From NCBI GenBank assembly GCA_900318465.1, contig ONKQ01000002.1, positions 44,069 to 108,068 on the forward strand: 64,000 bases of DNA, in the 5' to 3' direction. A program made the translations under genes and the position numbers. Shown piece after piece: positions 42,162 through 49,550 of this stretch; within the stretch, counting starts at the first letter, position 1, and every line of letters starts with the position of its first letter. Under the pieces are notes generated by a model. That model was not told the origin of the DNA and searched no databases. It was given only the letters and a program-made list of their open reading frames with translations. Source of the DNA: an uncultured Bacteroidales bacterium (GTDB lineage Bacteria > Bacteroidota > Bacteroidia > Bacteroidales > F082).

Positions 42162-42687
42162 ACCCTACAATTCCCGAAAGCACAATTAGCAAAATCGGGT
42201 TGGCCTTGAAGAAATACGAGGCCACAAACGCCAATACGCAGATAATCACACTGATGTTGTATTGGCCGCGACCGAAATCCACGAAATTCTGTGTGTTCAT
42301 CATGGAGAGGCCAGCGGCGAAGATGAGTCCTGCGATAGCGGGTTTCAGGCCTTTCAAGGTATTGTCCATCAATGCGTTGTTTCTCTTGCTCATGAAGAGT
42401 TTCAAAATGAGATAGACCATGATGACGGAAGGCAAGCAGAGCGCAAACGAAGCCAGCAGCGAGCCGCCAAATCCCGCCGTGGTATAGCCTACGTAGGTCG
42501 CCAGATTGATGGAAATCGGGCCGGGGGTCATTTGCGAAATGGCTACCATGTCAGTGAAATCTGTCGTGGTCATCCAGCCGTAATGGTCCACAACTTCATG
42601 TTGGATGAGCGAGAGCATGGCATAGCCGCCGCCGAAACCCAACACCCCGATTTTCACAAAAACCCAAAGCAATTGCAAGTAAATCAT
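42148..42687 (-). CDS. ChrA-family chromate transporter half, second gene
   Basis: 179-residue CHR-domain membrane protein beginning MIYLQLLWVFVKIGVLGFGG, with the family motifs GGGYAMLSLIQHEVV and SQMTPGPISINLATYVGY. Short CHR proteins work as pairs; this is the partner of the upstream gene, whose stop overlaps its start (ATGA, 42684-42687). ChrA exports chromate in some bacteria, but the short pairs of anaerobes have unproven substrates. It overlaps aroC by 14 bases, convergently. Longer in-frame readings through the reiterated stretch upstream are artefacts. Confidence 0.88.
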   Translation of the reverse strand: MIYLQLLWVFVKIGVLGFGGGYAMLSLIQHEVVDHYGWMTTTDFTDMVAISQMTPGPISINLATYVGYTTAGFGGSLLASFALCLPSVIMVYLILKLFMSKRNNALMDNTLKGLKPAIAGLIFAAGLSMMNTQNFVDFGRGQYNISVIICVLAFVASYFFKANPILLIVLSGIVGFIAY

Positions 42688-43370
42688 GGCTTGGCTTCCT
42701 TTCTTTCTTGACTGAGGACTTGGGACTTGGGACTTGGGACTGAGGACTTGGGACTGAGGACAGGGGACTGGGGACTTGGGACGTCTTCCGTCCTCCGTCT
42801 TCCGTCCTTCGTCTTTTGTCCTCCGTCTTTTGTCTTCCGTCCTATGACTAGAGCGTAAATCAGGCTTCCCGCGATGGCAGCAAGGATGACGTAGGCGGGC
42901 GAAATCTTGCACCACCAAATCAAAAACACCGTGGCGATGGGGATGATGGCGGTCTTCCAAGTCACCTTGGCCGACTTGATCATGCGCAGGGAAGGGGCGA
43001 GGATGAGCGCGACCACACAGGGACGGATGCCTTTGAATATGCGCTCTACCACGGGTTGGTCGCGGTATTCGCGGAAAACGGTGGCCAATAATAATATAAT
43101 GGTGATGCTCGGGATGATGGCACCGAGCATGGCGGCAAAAGCGCCTCGGGTGCCCGCCACACGATGCCCGACATATAAGGCCGTATTGACGGCAAACACG
43201 CCTGGAAGCGACTGAACCACAGCAATCATGTCCCAAAACTCATCGTTGGGAATCCATTTCTTCTGGTCGACGACGGCCTTCTCCACCATTGAGAGCATGG
43301 CATAGCCGCCGCCGAGGGTGAAAGCCCCGATTTTGAAGAAGGTAAGGAACAACTGTATTGGTTTTTTCAT
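42684..43370 (-). CDS. ChrA-family chromate transporter half, first gene
   Basis: 228 residues, of which about 180 form a CHR membrane domain (IGAFTLGGGYAMLSMVEKAVV; VQSLPGVFAVNTALYVGHR). The remaining C-terminal 45-50 residues are an unusual Lys/Asp/Pro/Ser-rich tail (SPQSPVLSPKS and similar) encoded by a reiterated DNA stretch (42711-42845) and absent from typical CHR proteins. Minus-strand -7 box at 43375-43382. Operon partner of the next CHR gene. Confidence 0.87.
   Translation of the reverse strand: MKKPIQLFLTFFKIGAFTLGGGYAMLSMVEKAVVDQKKWIPNDEFWDMIAVVQSLPGVFAVNTALYVGHRVAGTRGAFAAMLGAIIPSITIILLLATVFREYRDQPVVERIFKGIRPCVVALILAPSLRMIKSAKVTWKTAIIPIATVFLIWWCKISPAYVILAAIAGSLIYALVIGRKTKDGGQKTKDGRRRTEDVPSPQSPVLSPKSSVPSPKSQVLSQERKEAKP
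42711..42845. repeat. Reiterated CTTGGGACTGAGGA / CTTCCGTCCTCCGT sequence in coding region
   Basis: The first part repeats GGACTTGGGACT-type words about eight times, the second repeats GTCTTCCGTCCTCC-type words. Both lie inside the 3' end of the first ChrA gene, where they encode the SPxSxxLSPKS and KTKDGGxKTxDG tail. Such word-like reiterations usually sit between genes in this window. Confidence 0.8.
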
Positions 43371-43374
43371 GGCG

Positions 43375-43382
43375 CAAAATTA
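43375..43382 (-). promoter_or_regulatory. Promoter -7 box of ChrA pair
   Basis: CAAAATTA on the plus strand reads TAATTTTG on the minus strand, five bases before the ATG. Confidence 0.55.
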
Positions 43383-43441
43383 CAGGAATTTGAATCAAGA
43401 TGAAACAAGAATGAAACATCATAATTTGTTTGTTTTTATAA

Positions 43442-43516
43442 AACACGAATTATCAGGAATTTAACACGAATTATCATTAATGAAAAATTCGTGTCCAATT
43501 GGTGGCAATTCATGTT
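43442..43516. repeat. AACACGAATT intergenic element, copy 1
   Basis: 75-bp element bounded by AACACGAATT (43442-43451) and AATTCATGTT (43507-43516), near-perfect inverted ends, with internal AACACGAATTATCA and TCGTGTCCAATTGGTGGC. A second copy lies at 63369-63453. It is just upstream of the gltS promoter. Confidence 0.7.
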
Positions 43517-43538
43517 GAAAAACAAACAAGCGATTTTT

Positions 43539-43571
43539 TTTGATACGTTTCGTGATAATTCTCTAACTTTG
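43539..43571 (+). promoter_or_regulatory. Promoter of gltS-like gene
   Basis: TTTG at 43539-43542 and TAACTTTG at 43564-43571, 21 bp apart. It supports ATG 43590 and rules out the in-frame ATG at 43491. Confidence 0.65.
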
Positions 43572-43589
43572 CAATCAAAATTTTTTGTT

Positions 43590-45008
43590 ATGACACTATT
43601 AGATGTTTCCGTAATGACCTTCGACCGGCCCGAGGCTTGGCAATGGTTGGTTCAATTCTGCATTTTGGCGACGGCCCTTTTGTTGGGTAACGTGCTGAGA
43701 AACAATGTCCCGTTCTTGAAGAAAAGCCTGTTGCCTTCGGCTTTGCTCGGCGGTTTGCTGCTGATTATCTTCAAACAGTTTCCCAATTGTCGCGAAATCA
43801 TCAACAAGCCGATGATGGAAATCGTGACCTATCACGCATTGGGTTTGGGCTTTGTGGCATTGGCCTTGAAAAACAACAAGATAGAGTCGAAATCCACGCC
43901 GATGAAAGTGATTGAAACGGGTGCGCTGACGGCCTCCACCTACGTCATCCAAGGCATTGTAGGCTTGATCGTCTCCATCATTTTCTTCCTCGTCGGCAAG
44001 AAATTGTTCTATGCATCGGGATTGCTGTTGCCGATGGGCTTCGGTCAGGGACCGGGACAGGCCTTGAATTTTGGTAAGATATTCACGGGCTGGGCCTCAG
44101 ACCAAGGCATAGACTTTCCGGGTGCCGACTTTGGCCTTTCCATAGCCGCTACGGGTTTCATCGTCGGTAGCGTGGTGGGCGTGGTTTACATGAACATGCT
44201 GCGTCGGAAAGGCATCCTTTCAAGGAAGAAAATCGCTGCGGCTCAGGTGAATAAGTTGGAGGACTACGAAGGCAAGGGCGAGATTCCCGATGCCGAGTCC
44301 ATTGACAAACTCTCGGTGCAGATTAGCATGGTGCTGTTCGTCTATTTTCTCGTTTACCTGTTCACCAACTGGATTCAAAACATGGAAGCAGGTCAGTTCG
44401 TCACCAACACCGTGAAACCCATGCTTTGGGGCTTCAACTTCCTGATTGGCACGTTGTTTGGCGTGTTGTTCAAGACGATTTTGAACCGTTTCAAGAAGGC
44501 CAAAATCGTGCATCGCGAGTACATCAACAACTACATGCTCAACCGCATCAGTGGTTTCTGCTTCGACATCATGATTGTGGCGGGCACGGCGGCCATCAAT
44601 TTCGAGGAATTGGGTAAGTTCGTGCTGCCGTTCATCATCATCGTCACGTTGGGCACCATCGTCACGTTCTTCTATGTGCTGGCCATCAGCAAGCACCTGT
44701 ATCCCAACTACAAATACGAGGGTTTCTTCTCAATGTTCGGGATGCTGACAGGCACAGCGAGCAATGGCATGATTCTCCTCCGCGAAATCGACCCGAAGTT
44801 TGAGACACCCGCCGCCAACAACTTGGTTTTGCAGACTTTAGCCGCCATTTTCTTGGGATTGCCAGTACTGCTATTAATGGGTTTCGCGCCGCAAAGTCTT
44901 AAAGCGACATGGATTACCTTGGGCATTTTGGTCGTCTTTTGGGCCGCACTTACTGTGTTTATGCTTAGGACGAAGATTTTCAAGGGAAAAAAGAAAGTGG
45001 CTGAATAA
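43590..45008 (+). CDS. gltS: Sodium/glutamate symporter-like (GltS family) transporter
   Basis: About 472 residues with 10-12 transmembrane helices. Two family-type glycine-rich re-entrant segments are visible, LLPMGFGQGPGQALNFGK and GMLTGTASNGMILLRE, matching the duplicated GltS pore loops. A cytoplasmic linker (LEDYEGKGEIPDAESIDK) splits the halves. GltS imports glutamate with sodium. Substrate is by family only. Start chosen from the promoter. Confidence 0.82.
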   Translation: MTLLDVSVMTFDRPEAWQWLVQFCILATALLLGNVLRNNVPFLKKSLLPSALLGGLLLIIFKQFPNCREIINKPMMEIVTYHALGLGFVALALKNNKIESKSTPMKVIETGALTASTYVIQGIVGLIVSIIFFLVGKKLFYASGLLLPMGFGQGPGQALNFGKIFTGWASDQGIDFPGADFGLSIAATGFIVGSVVGVVYMNMLRRKGILSRKKIAAAQVNKLEDYEGKGEIPDAESIDKLSVQISMVLFVYFLVYLFTNWIQNMEAGQFVTNTVKPMLWGFNFLIGTLFGVLFKTILNRFKKAKIVHREYINNYMLNRISGFCFDIMIVAGTAAINFEELGKFVLPFIIIVTLGTIVTFFYVLAISKHLYPNYKYEGFFSMFGMLTGTASNGMILLREIDPKFETPAANNLVLQTLAAIFLGLPVLLLMGFAPQSLKATWITLGILVVFWAALTVFMLRTKIFKGKKKVAE

Positions 45009-45016
45009 TCAAATTG

Positions 45017-45850
45017 TTAGCTCAGTATTCCTTCCAAAGCCGCCCGAAACTCAGGCGTGGGGCATTGTGTGTCGCGCTCAACAATCAGCGTTTTGAGGCC
45101 GGCGAAAGGCCTGATTTCAGTTTCTATCTCCTTGAGGGAACGCTCATTGCCGAAATAGGCAGGGGCAAAGTGCTCCCAAAACTTGATGGAGGTGGCTTTC
45201 TCCATGTGGAAAGTCTCGCGGATGAAGTCTTCGTGGCTGAGTTTGCAGCTCAGGTAAACCATGCCTACATCGAAGAGGGGATTGCCGTAGCAAAAATCGC
45301 CGAGGTCGATGAAATAGCGTTGGTTTGGCGTGAAGATAGCATTGGAAAACTGCAAGTCGCCGTGGATGGCGGTGTCCGTATCGGGAACGCTGTCGATGAA
45401 GTTTCCAATCTTTTCCTTTTCGTCTGTCGTGAAAAACGGGTTCTCTGCCAAAAGCCTATGGTAGCGATCTTTTACATTTTCAAATTGTTTCGTATCCACA
45501 TGGGTTTCATGCAGTTGCAGGCACATTTTTGCGAACTCCTCAGCGTATTGTTTCACTTTTTCGGGATGGTCGCCAGTGGCACGGGAATAAGAAACTTTGT
45601 TCAAAATGCGTCGGAATCTGATGCCATAGCGGCCGTCTTCCGTCATCACATATTCACCGGGCTCAGGGGTGGAAATGCCAGACTCATAAACCTTTCGGGC
45701 CAACCTCATCTCATCCAAGGGCTGTTGGATTTTTCCGGGAAAATAGAGTTTGAGCATCACCGAAGGGTCGGTCTTATGGTCGTAACTTTCGCCGTTGGCC
45801 CCGCCGCCACTGAGGATGTAGTCGTTTAATGATATTTTGAGTGCGTCCAT
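45017..45850 (-). CDS. APH-fold phosphotransferase, TIGR02172-like
   Basis: 277-residue protein-kinase-like phosphotransferase. The catalytic loop is AIHGDLQFSNAIF (HGDxxxxN) and the metal loop is YFIDLGDFCYGNPLFDVG (D-x-G/D), both intact; the N-lobe starts LNDYILSGGGANGESY. It matches the pattern of the Fibrobacter-type TIGR02172 paralogous family of aminoglycoside-phosphotransferase-like enzymes with unknown substrate. Not evidence of drug resistance. Minus-strand -7 box at 45907-45914, divergent from the Rsb operon. Confidence 0.82.
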   Translation of the reverse strand: MDALKISLNDYILSGGGANGESYDHKTDPSVMLKLYFPGKIQQPLDEMRLARKVYESGISTPEPGEYVMTEDGRYGIRFRRILNKVSYSRATGDHPEKVKQYAEEFAKMCLQLHETHVDTKQFENVKDRYHRLLAENPFFTTDEKEKIGNFIDSVPDTDTAIHGDLQFSNAIFTPNQRYFIDLGDFCYGNPLFDVGMVYLSCKLSHEDFIRETFHMEKATSIKFWEHFAPAYFGNERSLKEIETEIRPFAGLKTLIVERDTQCPTPEFRAALEGILS

Positions 45851-45906
45851 TTTATGTTGTTGGTATATAGTAGTTTAAATAAAAACCCAATTATAATTTT
45901 CCGAAG

Positions 45907-45961
45907 CAAAAATAGAAAAAAAGTTGAAATTCTTTGTTTTCAAATATTTATTGTAAATTTG
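45907..45961. promoter_or_regulatory. Divergent promoters, APH-like gene and Rsb-alarmone operon
   Basis: TATTTTTG on the minus strand (45907-45914), and on the plus strand TTTG 45933-45936 with TAAATTTG 45954-45961 (17-bp spacer). The latter is the only promoter seen for the five-gene operon 45985-49550. Confidence 0.6.
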
Positions 45962-45984
45962 CCACATCAATGAGTTGAGATTCA

Positions 45985-47151
45985 ATGGGCAGCAAATCAT
46001 TTTCGGGCAGGCTAAGTTGGCAGATTATCGGCATCGTGTCGGTCATTTCCATATTGACCCAATTGACGGTAGCCCTTGTCTCCCAATCGATTATTGCCCA
46101 TAGTATGCAGATGGGTTCATTGGACCAGCATCCTTGGGATTTATTGGTGCATTCATGGCAGATGCAAGTCGCTATGGGAGTTATCGGAATCCTTAGTCTT
46201 GCCGCCATTTTCTTTGTTTGTCGCTATGTCATCAACCGAATGACGCACCCCATAAGCGAGCTTTCAGAGGCGACACTCAAGATGGCCAAAGGCGATTTCA
46301 AGGCGCAACTTCCCGAAATCAAAAGTCAGGACGAGATGCAGCATTTGCACGACAGTTTCCTATATATGCAGCATTCGCTCACGGATTATATCGAGGAGCT
46401 GAAAGCCACCACTGCCGCCAATGAGCGCATGGAGCGTGACCTCACCATGGCGCGTAATATCCAGAAAGGGATGCTGCGCACCAATTTTCCGCCACAACTT
46501 TACGCCATGCTCAATCCCGCCAAGGAAGTGGGCGGCGATTTGTACGATTTCAGACTGAAAGGCGACCAACTCTATTTCGCCGTTGGCGACGTTTCGGGAA
46601 AAGGTGTAGCCGCCGCGTTGATGATGGCCATCACAAGGGCGACATTGGATTTTGTGATGGAATTGGGACTGCCTATGGATGAGACACTTTGCCGCATCAA
46701 CAATAGTTTCAGCGAGGCCAATAACACGGGAATGTTCGTGACGCTGTTTGTGGCTCGCCTCAACCTCAAGACAGGCCACATGGACTATTGCAATGCAGGG
46801 CATAACCCCATTCTCGTCTTGCCTCCCGATTCATCGCCGTATTTCCTCAAATGCAAAACCAACCTTGCCATCGGTCTGTTTGAGAATTTCTCTTACGAAG
46901 CCGAACAACTCGACCTAAAGCCAGGCACCCGCCTCATTGCCTATACCGATGGCGTGACCGAGGCTGAGAAGAAAGATTTGAGCCTTTACGGTAACGACCG
47001 GTTGATGGAATGGGCCGTAAAAACCGCCTTCGACCACAAAGATTGGCAAGAAAAAGAGACGGTGGAAAGCCTTTACCAATCGGTGCGGGAGTTTGCCGAG
47101 GACAACCCGCAAAACGATGACATCACCATTATGAGCGTCAGTATTAATTGA
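45985..47151 (+). CDS. Membrane PP2C serine phosphatase with HAMP (RsbU-like)
   Basis: 388 residues: TM1 (about 13-33), short periplasmic loop of about 27 residues, TM2 (61-80), HAMP domain (80-135, THPISELSEATLKMAKGDF), short coiled coil and SpoIIE/PP2C phosphatase (about 180-385) with EVGGDLYDF (metal Asp), VGDVSGKGVAAALMM, AGHNPILVL and NDDITIMSV. In partner-switching systems this enzyme dephosphorylates the STAS antagonist. Gene 1 of a five-gene operon; gene 2 starts 17 bases later. The periplasmic sensor region is short, so input may come through the membrane. Confidence 0.92.
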   Translation: MGSKSFSGRLSWQIIGIVSVISILTQLTVALVSQSIIAHSMQMGSLDQHPWDLLVHSWQMQVAMGVIGILSLAAIFFVCRYVINRMTHPISELSEATLKMAKGDFKAQLPEIKSQDEMQHLHDSFLYMQHSLTDYIEELKATTAANERMERDLTMARNIQKGMLRTNFPPQLYAMLNPAKEVGGDLYDFRLKGDQLYFAVGDVSGKGVAAALMMAITRATLDFVMELGLPMDETLCRINNSFSEANNTGMFVTLFVARLNLKTGHMDYCNAGHNPILVLPPDSSPYFLKCKTNLAIGLFENFSYEAEQLDLKPGTRLIAYTDGVTEAEKKDLSLYGNDRLMEWAVKTAFDHKDWQEKETVESLYQSVREFAEDNPQNDDITIMSVSIN

Positions 47152-47168
47152 CAGTTAACAGATTAAAA

Positions 47169-47579
47169 ATGAGAAAGAAAAGATTCAATCCGATAAAAGA
47201 CAAGACCAGCGAAATCATGGAGTTTTTGATGGCTTCGCCTGATATGCCACAAGACGAGAACCTGCGTTTCAAGATAGAACTTTCTATCGAGGAAGCCGTT
47301 GACAATGTGGTGCGGTATGCTTATGAAGGCGGAATTGGTTGGCTTGAGGTCGGCACCAGCTTGAACGAAGAATCGCTGATTCTTACCATAGAGTTGCGCG
47401 ATGCGGGAACGCCTTTCAATCCGCTTGAAAAGGACGACCCCGACGTCACGCTTCCGGCCCACGACCGCGAAATTGGCGGCCTCGGCATCTACCTCTGCAA
47501 GCAAATGATGGACAGCATCAGTTATCGTTACGAAGACGGCAACAACGTGCTGACCATGACAAAGAGAATTGACAGTTGA
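47169..47579 (+). CDS. RsbW-like anti-sigma/serine kinase ATPase domain protein
   Basis: 136-residue HATPase_c protein of the RsbW/SpoIIAB type. N box EEAVDNVVRYAY (residues 41-52), G1 box LRDAGTPFNP, G2 box REIGGLGIYLCKQMMD. Such proteins bind ATP, phosphorylate the STAS partner and sequester a target. Start MRKKRF at 47169 is preferred over 47148, which would overlap the phosphatase gene. No sigma factor is encoded here, so its client may be another protein, possibly the downstream synthetase or hydrolase (inference). Confidence 0.9.
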   Translation: MRKKRFNPIKDKTSEIMEFLMASPDMPQDENLRFKIELSIEEAVDNVVRYAYEGGIGWLEVGTSLNEESLILTIELRDAGTPFNPLEKDDPDVTLPAHDREIGGLGIYLCKQMMDSISYRYEDGNNVLTMTKRIDS

Positions 47580-47594
47580 CAAAAAACGAACACA

Positions 47595-47897
47595 ATGATA
47601 GTAACAATAAGCAAACAGGAAGACAAGACCTTGGTCGAGCTTAACGGGCGGATTGACAGCACGAATGCCGACAAGTTCCAGCAAGAAATGGAGCCGTTGA
47701 TGCAGGGCGAAAAGCCTGACATTGACGTGGATTGCTCAGGTTTGACCTACATTTCGTCGCAAGGGCTTCGCGTGTTCCTCTTGTTGCAAAAAAGCGTGAT
47801 GGCACGCAAAGGCAAATTGGTGATGCGCAACATGAATCCCCGCGTGAAAGAGGTGTTCGACATCACAGGTTTTTCAAATATCATCACCATCATTTAA
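47595..47897 (+). CDS. STAS-domain anti-sigma antagonist (RsbV-like)
   Basis: 100-residue single STAS domain. The conserved phospho-site loop is YISSQGLRVFL (Ser54-Ser55), the residue phosphorylated by RsbW-type kinases and dephosphorylated by RsbU-type phosphatases. Length is standard. Gene 3 of the operon, 15 bases after the kinase gene and 5 bases before the synthetase gene. Confidence 0.92.
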   Translation: MIVTISKQEDKTLVELNGRIDSTNADKFQQEMEPLMQGEKPDIDVDCSGLTYISSQGLRVFLLLQKSVMARKGKLVMRNMNPRVKEVFDITGFSNIITII

Positions 47898-47902
47898 GCG
47901 CC

Positions 47903-48982
47903 ATGAAACTCGATTTGCGAACCGAAATGATGCTCGACGAGTATCGTGAGCATCTTCCTATTTACGACAGACTGAAAACCCTCGTCCTTGAGCGTTTGAA
48001 ACACTGCATTGAGGAAAACCATCTTCGCATTGCAGGGCTTGAATCACGCATCAAGGAGGAGAGAAGTTTGGCGAACAAGTTGGAGTTGAAGGGATATAAG
48101 TATCATTCAATCAATGATGTAACGGATATTGTTGGTGTTCGTATCATCACTTTTTTCAGCGACGAGGTGGATGTCATTTCGGCCCTTGTGGAGCAAATGT
48201 TTGACATCGACTGGGAGAACTCCGTCGACAAGCGCAAGACGTTGGAAATCGACCGTTTTGGCTATATGTCATTGCACTATATTTGCCGCATTCCCGAATC
48301 CTTGTGCCACGACTCCGAGATGCCCGAATTGAACCAGATACGTTTTGAATTGCAGATGCGTAGCACGCTCCAACACATGTGGGCCAATATGTACCACGAC
48401 ATGGGCTACAAGAGCGATGTGGAGATACCCGTTGAGTATCAGCGCGATATGATTCGTTTGGCTGGAATGTTGGAGCTGGCTGACGAGCAGTTCATCCGCA
48501 TCCGCAAGGAAATCAACAACTATCGGCGGAATGTGCAGTCGTTGGTGGCATCGGGCAATTTCAATGAAGTCCCGCTCAATGGCGATACCTTCCGCAGCTA
48601 TTTGGAACTGAAGCCCTTCAGGAACTTGGTTGAGAAGATTGCGGGCATCAATCAGGCCGAAATCTATGAAGACAGCCTGTCGCCGTATTATAACGTGTTG
48701 TTGCACATGGGCATGAAGACCATAGGCGATATTGAGCGGTTGCGCAACAAATACAGTGATGGAGCCTATCAGTTGGCGCTCCTCCAATTGGCAGGCACGG
48801 GTCTCGACATTGTGGCCTATTCGGTGGCACTGCAAAACATTTGCATCGTGGCTATTCTCAAACAGGGTTTCGGCGAGGCGGGATTGATACGCCTTTTCGC
48901 GGCTCTTTACGGCGAAAGTGCCTACAATGCACAACGCGCCGAGCGTGTTTTTGAGCAAGCCCGAAAAATCAATTTAGTGTGA
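47903..48982 (+). CDS. RelA/SpoT-domain nucleotide (p)ppGpp-type synthetase
   Basis: 359 residues. A RelA_SpoT synthetase domain (about 40-200) shows DIVGVRIITFF (75-85), GYMSLHYI (120-127) and the nucleotide-binding RFELQMRSTLQHMWANMYHD (E149xQMR). The usual R-x-K ATP loop just before the first motif is not obvious (KLELKGYKYHS instead), so activity or substrate may differ. A helical C-terminal extension of about 150 residues has no recognised domain. It lacks HD, TGS and ACT domains, so it is a small-alarmone-synthetase relative, not Rel. It sits between a partner-switching set and an HD hydrolase. Confidence 0.85.
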   Translation: MKLDLRTEMMLDEYREHLPIYDRLKTLVLERLKHCIEENHLRIAGLESRIKEERSLANKLELKGYKYHSINDVTDIVGVRIITFFSDEVDVISALVEQMFDIDWENSVDKRKTLEIDRFGYMSLHYICRIPESLCHDSEMPELNQIRFELQMRSTLQHMWANMYHDMGYKSDVEIPVEYQRDMIRLAGMLELADEQFIRIRKEINNYRRNVQSLVASGNFNEVPLNGDTFRSYLELKPFRNLVEKIAGINQAEIYEDSLSPYYNVLLHMGMKTIGDIERLRNKYSDGAYQLALLQLAGTGLDIVAYSVALQNICIVAILKQGFGEAGLIRLFAALYGESAYNAQRAERVFEQARKINLV

Positions 48983-48986
48983 AACC

Positions 48987-49550
48987 ATGAATAACCCATT
49001 GGAAACCAGTCTTTTCGATAAAGCGGTTAAGTTAGCCGTCGAAGCCCACAGCGGCACTGAGCGGCGCTGCAAAGGCTATCCCTATATCATCCATCCCATG
49101 GAGGCCGTTGCCATTGTGGCCACTATGACCAACGATCAAGAAATGCTGGCCGCCGCCATTTTGCATGATGTGGTGGAAGATACCGACGTGAACCTTGAGC
49201 AAATCCGCGATGAGTTTGGCGACCGTGTGGCCACGCTCGTCCAACATGAAACCGCACCCGAAGACGAAAACCTGACTTGGCGCGAGAAGAAGTCGATACA
49301 AGTGGAACAACTGGCCGCCGCGCCCATCGACAGCAAGATTGTTGCCCTCGGCGACAAGCTCTCCAATATGCAAGGCATTGCCTTGGACTATCGTCAAGTT
49401 GGCGATGCGGTTTGGAGTCGCTTTCATGCCCCAAACGGAAAGCCCGATGTGGAGTGGTATTACCGCTCACTCGCAAAGGCTCTGTCGGAGTTGTCGGAAT
49501 TGGCTGCCTATCAGGGTTTTGTGAAGTTGTTGGGAGAGACTTTCGGATAG
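48987..49550 (+). CDS. HD-domain (Mesh1/SpoT-like) alarmone hydrolase
   Basis: 187-residue single HD domain resembling the SpoT hydrolase and small alarmone hydrolases. Metal and catalytic residues are present: His36 (IIHPMEAV), His60-Asp61 (LHDVVEDT, with Glu64-Asp65) and Asp123 (LGDKLSNM). Length close to Mesh1. It starts 4 bases after the synthetase stop, so synthesis and degradation enzymes are produced together; SAH next to a toxic SAS also acts as antitoxin in some systems. Converges on the NamZ gene with adjoining stop codons. Confidence 0.88.
   Translation: MNNPLETSLFDKAVKLAVEAHSGTERRCKGYPYIIHPMEAVAIVATMTNDQEMLAAAILHDVVEDTDVNLEQIRDEFGDRVATLVQHETAPEDENLTWREKKSIQVEQLAAAPIDSKIVALGDKLSNMQGIALDYRQVGDAVWSRFHAPNGKPDVEWYYRSLAKALSELSELAAYQGFVKLLGETFG

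Noticed and set aside
42148-43236. 362-codon minus-strand frame merging the second ChrA with upstream sequence
   Set aside because: The added N-terminal part is read out of frame through the first ChrA gene and its repeat; true start is MIYLQ at 42687.
45017-45850. Aminoglycoside resistance gene
   Set aside because: Only the general APH kinase motifs are present; it fits the TIGR02172 paralogous family of unknown substrate.
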